From the NCBI GenBank assembly GCA_021827805.1, contig JAKAUG010000334.1, positions 1 to 6,383 on the forward strand: a stretch of 6,383 nt of DNA, given 5' to 3'. This DNA is from Bacillota bacterium (lineage in GTDB: Bacteria; Bacillota; Sulfobacillia; RBS10-35; JAJYVN01). The notes under the pieces are model-generated. The model had not been told where the DNA came from, searched no databases, and saw only the letters and a program-made list of their open reading frames with translations. Below, piece after piece: positions 1 through 6,383 of this stretch (position 1 is its first letter; each line of letters starts with the position of its first letter). The position numbers and the translations under genes are program-made.

Positions 1-767
1 AGCGCGGGTTGCTCGGTGTCGGAATCGATAACGCGGCGTCGTCCCAGTTCTTCGGATACTTCTTGGAAACCAAACAAGCGTTTCCCGCAGGGGCCTTCGT
101 GCAGACGCAGATGGAGCCCTATCCAGCCGCCAACGGCGTCGGGCAAGCCGCGCAGACCATTATCGCGGTGCAGACAGCGTCCACCGATCGCACTGGGTTG
201 CTCAACTACGTCATCGTTTCCTACCGGCAGGACGCCGGCAACCAGAGCCTCTTGGTCGGATTCGCCAACGGCCTGGTCCGCGGAGCCACCACGACCACCC
301 TCGATACCGTGGTGCGCCCCGGTCTGCTGACGGCGGTGCAGAACCAACCCGTTACCGTCACCACCAACGGCACGAACAGCTACGAAGCCTGGCTTGGCAG
401 TACCCCTGTCTATCGAGGAACCAATCTGCATCTGCGCATTCCGCCCCCTTTCCAGGTATACCTGGAAGTGCAGGCCGCCGCGACCGACTACACGGCATAC
501 TTCCGCACCCTGTATGTCTACCGGTCCGATCACGTCACCATCACCGGCCTCCCGCCCGGTGCTGATGTCCGTCTGTCCGTCTCGGCGCCGATGGCGGACC
601 AACTCGACGCGATCGCGGCGGGGTCCGGCACCGCGAGCATGCTCCTTCCCCCGCCGAATCTCACCGTGGATGGTACGCTGCGGATCTCCGCCCGTGGGCG
701 CAGTTGGGTGTTTTCGGGCATCACCCTGCACGGTGGTGACATCTATCAGTGGCGCAGCACCCTGTGA
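1..767 (+). CDS. beta-sandwich (LamG/concanavalin-like) surface or secreted protein, 5' end outside window
   Basis: The reading frame is open from the left edge to TGA at 765-767, so the true start lies upstream. The TTG at 9 has no ribosome binding site and is probably internal. About 252 residues are visible. Numbered from that TTG, residues about 30-172 alternate short beta-like stretches with Gly/Asn/Thr turns, including LLNYVIVSYRQ, LLVGFANG, SYEAWLG and PPPFQVYLEVQ, a pattern reminiscent of LamG/concanavalin-A-like folds. Residues about 173-250 (VTITGLPPGADVRLSV, then GSWVF-like and HGGDIYQW near the end) look like a second small beta-sandwich. There is no membrane helix and no catalytic motif. 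Any signal peptide would lie outside the window. The gene is followed 28 bases later by a polytopic membrane protein and is probably cotranscribed with it. A surface-exposed carbohydrate-binding or structural role is inferred from fold impression only. Confidence 0.72.
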   Translation, partial: RGLLGVGIDNAASSQFFGYFLETKQAFPAGAFVQTQMEPYPAANGVGQAAQTIIAVQTASTDRTGLLNYVIVSYRQDAGNQSLLVGFANGLVRGATTTTLDTVVRPGLLTAVQNQPVTVTTNGTNSYEAWLGSTPVYRGTNLHLRIPPPFQVYLEVQAAATDYTAYFRTLYVYRSDHVTITGLPPGADVRLSVSAPMADQLDAIAAGSGTASMLLPPPNLTVDGTLRISARGRSWVFSGITLHGGDIYQWRSTL

Positions 768-784
768 CGCTGCGGCAGCGTGAT

Positions 785-791
785 GGTGGGG
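785..791 (+). promoter_or_regulatory. ribosome binding site of the polytopic membrane protein
   Basis: GGTGGGG lies 4 bases before ATG 796. It is an imperfect match to GGAGG with short spacing, but it is the only purine-rich site near this start and supports ATG 796. With only 28 bases after the preceding stop codon, there is little room for a separate promoter. Confidence 0.45.
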
Positions 792-795
792 ATCC

Positions 796-2823
796 ATGAC
801 GGCCGTACCGGCGGAATTGATCCTTGCAGGAAGCATACGACTGCTCGGGGTTGCGGTTTTCTTTCTCGTGATGTCCCCACGCGTCTTCGGGCCAGTCAAG
901 GATCTGGATGGCTGGGATCGCTCCTTCGCGCCGGCGATTTGGATGACAGGCGCGCTCGCGATTGTTGGAATCGCGATCCGGATGGGCGGTGGCTTTGGAT
1001 TTGTGTTCGTGGCTCTGATGCTGATCATCGGGCGCAGTGCTCTGGGACATGCCGTCTTCGGCATGGAAAACTGGTCGCGCATCCTCGATTGGTGGGACCG
1101 GGTTCAGGTCCGGGACCTGCCGCGGCGCGTCACCGCCCACGTCGCAAGAGGCTTGGCGCGGATTGCGCGGCAGGTGCGCACTTTGCCGTCAGAGCGTTTC
1201 CTGGTGCCCACCGCCGCGGGTCTGCTGCTCGCGTTGCTGATCATGCCACCGTCGCATCTCTGGTCGGTGTCCGGGCCAGAGGCGTTCACGCGCTTCGCCT
1301 CGGCGTTGAGCCGGCTGGAGTTCGCCCTTTCGGGGGAACCGTTTGCGGCCGGTGTTCGGCCGGTCGGCCTCGACGTGGTCTTGACGCAGTGGAACACGGT
1401 CGTCCATTTGAACCCACTTATTCTGACGCTGCTCTGGCCACCCCTCGTCCGTGTTGCCGCCGCATGCTGCGTGATGTATGTGGGGGCGCGGGTCGGAGGA
1501 GCGCCTGCGGCTGGACTCTGCAGCGGGTTCGTATACGAGATGCTGATCCGAGCAGGCTTGGCGCATCTCGGCGACGGTGCGCCGTCCGCGCTGGTGGCCC
1601 CCATGCTGGCCGTGCTCGCCTTTCACTATACCCGCCAGATGGTCACGTCTCGGGAGGGTCATGCGTCCGCATGGACCGTCACCGCCCTGGTGGGGCTGTC
1701 CGGGCTCATGGGATGGGTGCCATTTACGAACACGTTGCTCACATCGGTCTCGACGATGCTGGGCTATGCGATGAGCGGAGGCGCCTGGCGACGTCTCGCG
1801 CTGCAGCTCACCACGGTCTTCCCGCTGGCGTTCGTGCCTGGGACGCTCGCGCTTGCGTGGGGCTTGTGGAGCCACCACCAGGTCAGCCCCTTTTGGCAGA
1901 ACGGCGAAGTCCTCTCGCCCGCGCTGATGGTGCTCCTTGCCGCCGCAGCCGTTGCACTGTGGGTCCAGCAACTCTTCGTCACCCTGGCGACGCGTCCATC
2001 AGGTTCTCTCTCACCGCGTCCGGCGCCGACAACCGCACGCCGCTCAGGTCCTGGCGGCGCGCCGCGCTTCACGTGGGCTGCTGCGGCCGCGCCTGATGAC
2101 CGCCACCCCGAACGGTATCCCTCCGTCGCCGACGGCCAGCACTTCACGGACGCGCCACCAGGGTGGCGATCGGCCATGGCCGCGGACGCCGCAGCGGTCT
2201 CATGGCTGTGCCTGGCTGCCGCGCTCGTCCCATCGCTCCTGCACGAAGTGGCCACCCAGGCGGTCGTCATCGTGGCCGTGTCCCTCGCCGCGGCGGTCCT
2301 GTGGCGCGCTCTGGAGCACCCGAATCGGACCCGCTATCTGGCCAACGGGGCCGCGGTGCTGTGCCTTGCCGGCAGCCTGATCATGCTTTGGCGGACCGTT
2401 CCAGGTCCGACGCCGTCCCTTGCAGACTCCCACGGTACTGACGCGACCATTCGCGCCTACATCCGGATCGAGGCATCTCAGCCGCGAGGGACCTGGGCTG
2501 CGGTGGATACGTCTCCTTACGAGTTGACTGCCGGATGGGGGAAGACGTATCCCCCAACGCTCTGGGTGCACTTGGCGAATCCAGTGCCGGGACCCTCGGG
2601 GCTGGAGTATCGGGGCTCGCCGCTCAAGGTGCAGCATGTGTTTCTCTTCTTCCGCAACCTTGCGTCACCAACCGCGGAGTCATATGCGGACGTCGAACTG
2701 TGGCATTGGTACCGTACCTGGCTGATCAGCGGCGGCACAGCCATCCAGTATTTCCATGCTGGCGAGTTAACCGTCGTCGAATTGTTCCCCCAACGCTCGC
2801 CCACCCCCCAAGCGGTCCAGTAG
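796..2823 (+). CDS. large polytopic membrane protein with extracytoplasmic C-terminal domain, function unknown
   Basis: This is a 675-residue protein starting at ATG 796, preceded by the purine-rich GGTGGGG at 785-791. Hydrophobic stretches are seen at about 8-30, 45-62, 65-85, 136-154, 204-230, 235-252, 258-276, 291-312, 335-356, 373-397, 464-482, 484-505 and 515-532, giving roughly 11-13 membrane helices. Residues 86-135 form an Arg-rich, probably cytoplasmic loop. Residues 400-458 form a long Pro/Arg/Ser/Ala-rich loop that divides a 10-helix front part from a 3-helix rear part. The last 135 or so residues (from about 541) are soluble, with aromatic-rich segments such as SPYELTAGWGKTYPPTLW and ELWHWYRTWLI, and are probably extracytoplasmic. 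The layout recalls multi-pass envelope glycosyltransferases or polymerases (GT-C type, helices plus outer domain). However, I see no convincing acidic catalytic motif in the first loop, so no enzyme call is made. The overlapping long frame at 780-2096 is Arg/Cys/Gly-rich and is not a gene. Confidence 0.8.
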   Translation: MTAVPAELILAGSIRLLGVAVFFLVMSPRVFGPVKDLDGWDRSFAPAIWMTGALAIVGIAIRMGGGFGFVFVALMLIIGRSALGHAVFGMENWSRILDWWDRVQVRDLPRRVTAHVARGLARIARQVRTLPSERFLVPTAAGLLLALLIMPPSHLWSVSGPEAFTRFASALSRLEFALSGEPFAAGVRPVGLDVVLTQWNTVVHLNPLILTLLWPPLVRVAAACCVMYVGARVGGAPAAGLCSGFVYEMLIRAGLAHLGDGAPSALVAPMLAVLAFHYTRQMVTSREGHASAWTVTALVGLSGLMGWVPFTNTLLTSVSTMLGYAMSGGAWRRLALQLTTVFPLAFVPGTLALAWGLWSHHQVSPFWQNGEVLSPALMVLLAAAAVALWVQQLFVTLATRPSGSLSPRPAPTTARRSGPGGAPRFTWAAAAAPDDRHPERYPSVADGQHFTDAPPGWRSAMAADAAAVSWLCLAAALVPSLLHEVATQAVVIVAVSLAAAVLWRALEHPNRTRYLANGAAVLCLAGSLIMLWRTVPGPTPSLADSHGTDATIRAYIRIEASQPRGTWAAVDTSPYELTAGWGKTYPPTLWVHLANPVPGPSGLEYRGSPLKVQHVFLFFRNLASPTAESYADVELWHWYRTWLISGGTAIQYFHAGELTVVELFPQRSPTPQAVQ

Positions 2824-2851
2824 CGGACCGCGTCCCACAGGGAGCGTCCGC
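2823..2851 (+). terminator. GC-rich hairpin at the stop codon of the membrane-protein gene
   Basis: The left arm starts at the last base of the TAG stop. GCGGAC (2823-2828) pairs with GTCCGC (2846-2851), GC (2830-2831) with GC (2844-2845), and TCCC (2833-2836) with GGGA (2840-2843). The loop is ACA, and C2829 and G2832 are single-base bulges. This makes 12 base pairs in all. No T-tract follows, so it is not a classical intrinsic terminator. It could end or stabilise the mRNA of the left operon, or belong to the end of the insertion element. Confidence 0.4.
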
Positions 2852-2896
2852 GCACGGCAGGCTGGCCCGTATCAGCGCAGGGCGTGAAGTCGGGCC

Positions 2897-4071
2897 GTGT
2901 TGCCGCGTGTGCGCATCCCGGGCCGGCCCGCGTCCCGCGGCGCGACCCCCGTGCCATGGCGTGTTGAGGATACCCAGCCTGTCTCCCATCCCAGCGGCGT
3001 CATGACCGCCGTCGCCTGGATCCTGCGCCAGATGGGCGTGGTGGACACCCTCGATGCCATGCTCACCTGGGACCGCGCGCAGTGCAATCTCTCCCCGGGT
3101 CCCCGCCTGCTTGGCCTCATCCTCTGCGCCCTGTTTGACCGCACTGCGCTCTCCCGAGTCGAGCGGATCTTGGTGCGCCAGGACATCCCCGTCCTGTTGG
3201 GTCCGGGCGTCCAAGCCCGCGATCTCAATGACGACGCGCTCGGCCGTGCCCTGGACAAGCTTGCGCAAGCCCGTGCGGCCACCGTCTTCCATACCGTGGC
3301 CGCCAAGGTCTGGGCCCATGAACGGGTGCCCTTCGATATCCCGCACGGCGACACCACCGCCGTCGCCCTCTACGGCGAGTACGCCTCCGCCGCGCCCGCT
3401 GCCCTTCAGATCGTCCGGGGGTATAGCAAGGATCACCGACCGGACCTCAAGCAGGTCGGCATGGGCCTGGTGGCCAACTCCGAAGGCATCCCGTGGCTCG
3501 GGGATGTGCATGACGGCAACCTCAATGACACGGTCTGGAACGCTCAGGTCATCGGTGACTTACAGAGGCTGCTGCCGGAGGAGACCCTGCGCTCCATCCT
3601 CTATACGGCCGATTGCAAGGTCGTCACCCCCGACAACCTCTTGGCCATGGACAAAGCCGGCCCCATTGGCTCAGTCGGCTGCCCGAGACCTACGGCGCGG
3701 CCGAAACGCTGAAGCACCAGGCCTTCTCGGAAGGAGGCTGGGATGCCCCGGACCCACTCAGCCCGCGGCCCCGTGCCGCCAGGTACCGCCTGCGGGCCTT
3801 CACCGACATCGGCATCAGCGGCGACCCCGAGCATCCCCTGGCCAACTTGCGGTATCGCTGCATCGTCGTGCATTCAACCGTACTGCAGGCACGTGCCCTC
3901 GCCCCGCAACAGCAGCTCATTGCCGAGGAACGCCAAGCTCTCGACAAGGCGCTCGCTGCCCTGCCCACCTTCCCCTCCGCGGAAAAGGCGCAGGAGGCTG
4001 CCACCGCCTTGACGGCCAAGCTCCACCCGCGTCACCCGCGTGATCACCATGTACAACGGAATTTCAGGTAG
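2897..4071 (+). pseudogene. IS1634-type (IS4 superfamily, DUF4277) transposase, frameshifted and 3'-truncated
   Basis: This is a DDE transposase of the IS1634 type in two frames. The first frame (2897-3712) begins with a DUF4277-like region (RVEDTQPVSHPSG, then RQMGVVDTLDAML, LLGPGVQARDLNDDALGRALD). It continues into the catalytic domain with HGDTTAVALYGEY (first Asp, codon at 3350), RGYSKDHRPDLKQVGMGL and LYTADCKVVTPDNL (second Asp, codon at 3611). Family similarity then moves to the other frame, as HWLSRLPETYGAAETLK and NLRYRCIVVHSTVLQ, up to about 4030, ending at TAG 4069-4071. The switch lies near 3655-3665, around GGCCCC. It fits loss of one base, or less likely a programmed -1 shift. 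Members of this family usually have about 500-570 residues. Only about 390 are present, and the segment expected to hold the catalytic Glu (Y..Q..VE..FR.LK) is absent. The start is uncertain: GTG 2897 opens the frame, and GTG 2951 fits the family N-terminus better. No terminal inverted repeats or target duplication could be recognised. Confidence 0.86.
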
Positions 4072-4075
4072 GGTG

Positions 4076-4086
4076 AAGGGGGGTGA
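4076..4086 (+). promoter_or_regulatory. ribosome binding site deciding the GTG start of the ABC ATPase
   Basis: AAGGGGGGTGA resembles the anti-16S consensus AAGGAGGTGA with one extra or substituted base. It ends 4 bases before GTG 4091. It favours GTG 4091 over the in-frame GTG at 4040, which has no such site and would add 17 residues derived from the transposase remnant. Confidence 0.7.
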
Positions 4087-4090
4087 CGCG

Positions 4091-5200
4091 GTGTCGGAGG
4101 CTCAGGCGGTGCAGGCCGTTGCGCGAGAGTCCGAGCACCAAGACGCGATCATCCGCGTGGAGCGTCTGGTCAAGCGATACCCGGGGCGGCCCACCAACGC
4201 GGTGGACGGGATTTCCTTCGCGGTGGCTCGCGGGGAGATCTTCGGGCTCCTGGGACCCAACGGTGCGGGGAAGACGACCACCATTGGCATCCTCACGACG
4301 CGGGTGATGCCGACCTCTGGCCGGGCGGAAATCGCCGGGGTCGATGTTGCCCGCCGTCCCGTTGAGGCCAAGCGGCGCTTCGCGGTGGTGCCGCAGCGCA
4401 ATAACTTGGACCGGTCCCTGACGGCACGACAGAACCTCATCTTTCACGCGGCGTACTTCGGTATGGCCCCCGCTGAACGCGAGCGGCGGGCCGATGCCCT
4501 GCTCGAACAGTTCGGGCTGAGTGACCGAGGCAACGAACGCGTCGACCGTTACTCGGGCGGGATGGCCCAGCGCCTCATGATCGCCCGGGCCCTGATGCAT
4601 CGTCCGGACGTGCTCTTCCTGGACGAACCCACGACCGGCCTGGATCCGCAGTCCCGGCTGTTTGTCTGGGACCGGGTCCGCGACCTTCACCGCGCGGGGT
4701 TGTCCGTCGTCCTGACCACCCACGCCATCGACGAGGCGGAGTCGATGTGTGGCCGGGTTGCCATCATCGACCACGGGTGCCTGCTCGCGCTCGACCGTCC
4801 GCAGGCCCTGAAGTCCCTGGTGCCGGGCCACCGCGCCCTGGAGGTGCGTGCCCTGTTTTCCCCCGAACAAGCCGGGACCGGTGGACCGGCCCTGGCAAAC
4901 CACCTGCGCGGCCTGCCAGGGGTGGAGCGCGTCGAGGAGGTCGGCAAGGAAGCCCCGGTCCCCGCGGGTGCTCCCCCCGTGGCACCGGGCGGTCCCTGGG
5001 GACAGGCGGGGCCCCCGCCCGCGTCCCCGCGCCCGGGGGAGGTCGTCCTGCGCCTCTACGCGGGAGCGGGTACGTCCGGACTGATCACCGCCGTCGCCCA
5101 GGCGACCGCGGCGGCGGGTGCCGAGATCGCCGACCTCAAGAGCCACGATGTCAGTCTGGAAGACGTGTTCATTCACCTGACCGGACGGGGGTTGCGCTGA
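4091..5200 (+). CDS. ABC-2 type exporter, ATP-binding protein (DrrA-like)
   Basis: This is the nucleotide-binding subunit of an ABC exporter, working at the inner face of the membrane with the permease encoded next to it. GTG 4091 gives 369 residues. All motifs are intact: Walker A GPNGAGKTT at 55-63, Q-loop Gln102 (VVPQRNN), signature YSGGMAQR at 154-161, Walker B VLFLDE at 174-179, D-loop GLDP at 183-186 and switch His211 (TTHAIDEAE). The order and wording fit the DrrA/CcmA-like group that pairs with ABC-2 permeases. The C-terminal domain ends with the typical SLEDVFIHLTGRGL, but residues about 286-316 form a Pro/Gly/Ala-rich insert, which makes the protein longer than the usual 300-340. 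The stop overlaps the permease start (TGATG), indicating translational coupling. The substrate is unknown: drug, lipid or polysaccharide export are all possible. Resistance should not be assumed. Confidence 0.95.
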   Translation: MSEAQAVQAVARESEHQDAIIRVERLVKRYPGRPTNAVDGISFAVARGEIFGLLGPNGAGKTTTIGILTTRVMPTSGRAEIAGVDVARRPVEAKRRFAVVPQRNNLDRSLTARQNLIFHAAYFGMAPAERERRADALLEQFGLSDRGNERVDRYSGGMAQRLMIARALMHRPDVLFLDEPTTGLDPQSRLFVWDRVRDLHRAGLSVVLTTHAIDEAESMCGRVAIIDHGCLLALDRPQALKSLVPGHRALEVRALFSPEQAGTGGPALANHLRGLPGVERVEEVGKEAPVPAGAPPVAPGGPWGQAGPPPASPRPGEVVLRLYAGAGTSGLITAVAQATAAAGAEIADLKSHDVSLEDVFIHLTGRGLR

Positions 5201-6018
5201 TGGCCGTCCTGGAGCAAGCCGCACCTGAGCCCGTGACCCGGGGTACCGCCCTGGGGGCCATCGGGGCCATCTTTCGCCGGGACGTGGTCGTCACGGGCCG
5301 CGAGTTCTGGATGTTCCTGGCCCAGGTGCTCCTGCAGCCCCTGGCCACCCTCTTCATCTTTGGCCGGATCCTCCCAGGGATCGGGATGGCCAGTGGCGAC
5401 TATGCCAAGATCCTCATGCCGGGCGTCGTCGTCCTGACCGTCGTGATCACGGCGCTGCAGAGCACGGCGATGCCCCTGGTGATCGAGTTCGGGTGGACCA
5501 AGGAGATCGAGGACCGCCTCCTGGCGCCCCTGCCGGTGACCTGGGTGGGGGTGCAGAAGGTGCTGTTCGCCGCCGCCCGCGGCGTGGTGGCTGGGATCGT
5601 CATCTTCCCCCTGGGCATCTGGATCGTGGGCGCCGCGGCGGTCCACGTCACGCCGGCCAACGTCGGCCCCATCGCCTTCTACACCGTGATGGCGGCCCTG
5701 GTGGGCGCGACCATCGGCCTGACCCTGGGGACGCTGGTCGGCCCGCAGCAGATCAACATCATGTTTGCCCTCATCCTAACGCCGATGCTCTTCACCGGCT
5801 GCACGCAGTACCCGTGGGCGGAACTCGGTCACGAGCGGTGGTTCCAGATCCTCACGCTCTTCAACCCGATGACCTACGCCAGTGAGGGCCTGCGGGCCGC
5901 GATGGTCCCCACCCTCCCGCACCTGAGCCACCTGGTGGTCGTGCCGGTCCTGATCGCGTCCATCATCCTCTTTGGGGCCGTCGGGCTCCGCGGTTTCCAG
6001 CGCCGATCAGTGGACTGA
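5200..6018 (+). CDS. ABC-2 type transporter permease
   Basis: This is the membrane subunit of the exporter; it forms the translocation path, normally as a dimer with two ATPase subunits. ATG 5200 overlaps the ATPase stop codon, and GGGGG at 5187-5191 lies 8 bases upstream. The protein has 272 residues, normal for the family. An amphipathic N-terminal stretch (IGAIFRRDVVVTGREFW, about 21-37) precedes six membrane segments at about 37-58, 72-96, 118-146, 155-180, 186-203 and 244-264. Family hallmarks are the cytoplasmic loop WTKEIEDRLLAPLPVTW (99-115) and the late motif LFNPMTYASEGLRAAM (220-235), corresponding to the NP-x-x-Y-x-x-x-x-x-R region of DrrB-like permeases. A single Cys201 lies in the outer loop before helix 6. 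It is the second and last gene of the operon; a strong hairpin begins 23 bases after its stop. Confidence 0.94.
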   Translation: MAVLEQAAPEPVTRGTALGAIGAIFRRDVVVTGREFWMFLAQVLLQPLATLFIFGRILPGIGMASGDYAKILMPGVVVLTVVITALQSTAMPLVIEFGWTKEIEDRLLAPLPVTWVGVQKVLFAAARGVVAGIVIFPLGIWIVGAAAVHVTPANVGPIAFYTVMAALVGATIGLTLGTLVGPQQINIMFALILTPMLFTGCTQYPWAELGHERWFQILTLFNPMTYASEGLRAAMVPTLPHLSHLVVVPVLIASIILFGAVGLRGFQRRSVD

Positions 6019-6041
6019 CCCTCTCCACGGCGAGCCGGCAG

Positions 6042-6068
6042 AGGCCCCTGGTCGTGGACCGGGGGCCT
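6042..6068 (+). terminator. strong hairpin downstream of the ABC exporter operon
   Basis: AGGCCCCTGGTC (6042-6053) pairs with GACCGGGGGCCT (6057-6068) over 12 base pairs with one T-G wobble, around a GTG loop. A weaker outer helix (GCCG 6034-6037 with CGGC 6071-6074) extends it. The downstream sequence GTCGGCGTCTTCC has only a scattered T content, so the structure is a terminator without a proper T-tract. Its position 23 bases after the permease stop supports a role in ending the transcript. It could equally protect the 3' end. Confidence 0.6.
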
Positions 6069-6128
6069 GTCGGCGTCTTCCCCAAGCCTCACGTGGATAG
6101 CGGCATAGCAGGACATACGCCCATCGAT

Positions 6129-6134
6129 GGGAGG
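6129..6134 (+). promoter_or_regulatory. ribosome binding site of the right-edge gene
   Basis: GGGAGG, followed by TGG, lies 8 bases before TTG 6143. The good match and spacing select that TTG over GTG 6134, which overlaps the site, and GTG 6155, which is too far away. The gap upstream (6069-6128) shows no convincing -35/-10 pair. Confidence 0.5.
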
Positions 6135-6142
6135 TGGTCTGG

Positions 6143-6383
6143 TTGGCGGCTGGGGTGCAGAAGAATGGGCGACGATCGGAGCAGAGCGCGGAGGTGCCGC
6201 GGGCGTTGCGGCACGATCTGGACGCCAGTGACGGGGATGTCGTGGCCCAGGCGCTGGCACGGACGGCGTTTGAGCGGTTGCGTCACCAGTTGGCGATGAT
6301 GAGACGCGCCGAGATGGGGTTGGTCGACATCCCGGAGGGAGCTCCCAGCCAGGCGGCCATCGCCGCCCTGGTGGCCACGCTCA
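6143..6383 (+). CDS. hypothetical protein, 3' end outside window
   Basis: The frame is open from 6101, just after TAG at 6098-6100, to the right edge. TTG 6143 with a GGGAGG site gives 80 visible residues. The protein begins MAAGVQKNGRRSEQ, then has a basic/acidic helical stretch (VPRALRHDLDASDGDVV, ARTAFERLRHQLAMMRRAEM) and a segment with PEGAPSQAAIAALVATL near the edge. It has no signal peptide or membrane helix. The composition (balanced charges, Ala/Leu heptad-like spacing) fits a soluble, helical protein, possibly nucleic-acid binding, but I do not recognise a family. It is separated from the exporter operon by the hairpin at 6042-6068, so it is probably a separate transcription unit. 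The overlapping frame ending at 6299 is Arg/Trp/Gly-rich and is judged a shadow. Confidence 0.55.
   Translation, partial: MAAGVQKNGRRSEQSAEVPRALRHDLDASDGDVVAQALARTAFERLRHQLAMMRRAEMGLVDIPEGAPSQAAIAALVATL

Noticed and set aside
780..2096. 438-residue open frame overlapping the membrane-protein gene in another frame
   Set aside because: Its product is very rich in Arg, Gly and Cys with no domain pattern, while the overlapping frame gives a coherent polytopic protein. Long shadow frames are expected at this GC content.
2853..2899. Inverted repeat CACGGC/GCCGTG and GGCCCG/CGGGCC as possible terminal repeats of the insertion element
   Set aside because: Both are short and lie on the same side of the transposase, so they cannot be the two element ends. 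Such six-base matches are frequent by chance in this composition.
2726..3511. 261-residue minus-strand open frame opposite the membrane-protein end and the transposase
   Set aside because: It spans the boundary of two unrelated plus-strand genes and has no motif. It is explained as a GC-driven shadow.
4009..4057. Possible promoter for the exporter (TTGACG at 4009-4014, TACAAC at 4052-4057)
   Set aside because: The spacing between the two hexamers is far from 17 bases, TTGACG lies within the transposase codons, and no good partner hexamer is found for either.
4040..4090. Upstream GTG 4040 as the ATPase start
   Set aside because: It lacks a ribosome binding site and would add residues encoded by the transposase remnant. 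GTG 4091 follows an AAGGGGGGTGA site.
4064..5224. 386-residue open frame on the minus strand opposite the ABC ATPase
   Set aside because: It is the mirror of a gene with all ABC motifs intact. The product is low-complexity (Arg/Gly/His) with no recognisable features.

Overview
The window looks like a piece of a high-GC bacterial chromosome. Genes are tightly packed on the + strand, codons mostly end in G or C, Shine-Dalgarno-like sites precede several starts, and GTG or TTG starts are probable for some genes. No 16S or other phylogenetic marker is present. The sequence alone does not place the organism; a non-proteobacterial high-GC lineage is only a guess.

Left part (about 1-2823): two neighbouring genes 28 bases apart, probably one operon. 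The first runs in from beyond the left edge and encodes a beta-rich protein that resembles a LamG/concanavalin-like domain followed by a second beta-sandwich. The second is a 675-residue protein with about 11-13 membrane segments, a long hydrophilic loop and a C-terminal domain of about 135 residues outside the membrane core. I recognise no named family for either. Together they suggest a cell-envelope or surface-polymer function. They are the best candidates here for something undescribed. A GC-rich hairpin begins at the stop codon of the second gene and may be its terminator.

Middle part (about 2824-4071): a broken insertion sequence. The transposase is of the IS1634 type with a DUF4277-like N-terminus. 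It is split by a one-base frameshift near 3655-3665 and stops before the region that should carry the third catalytic residue. It looks inactive.

Right part (4091-6018): a two-gene ABC-2 exporter operon. A DrrA-like ATPase with all canonical motifs is followed by a six-segment ABC-2 permease, with overlapping stop and start (TGATG). ATP hydrolysis by the ATPase would drive export through the permease; the substrate cannot be told from sequence. The ATPase carries an unusual Pro/Gly-rich insert in its C-terminal domain. The operon starts about 20 bases after the transposase remnant and ends before a near-perfect 12-bp hairpin at 6042-6068.

Right edge (6143-6383): the start of an unrecognised gene, preceded by a good ribosome binding site and cut by the window end. 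No RNA genes, CRISPR arrays or tandem repeats were seen, and no stretch longer than 300 bases lacks a gene.
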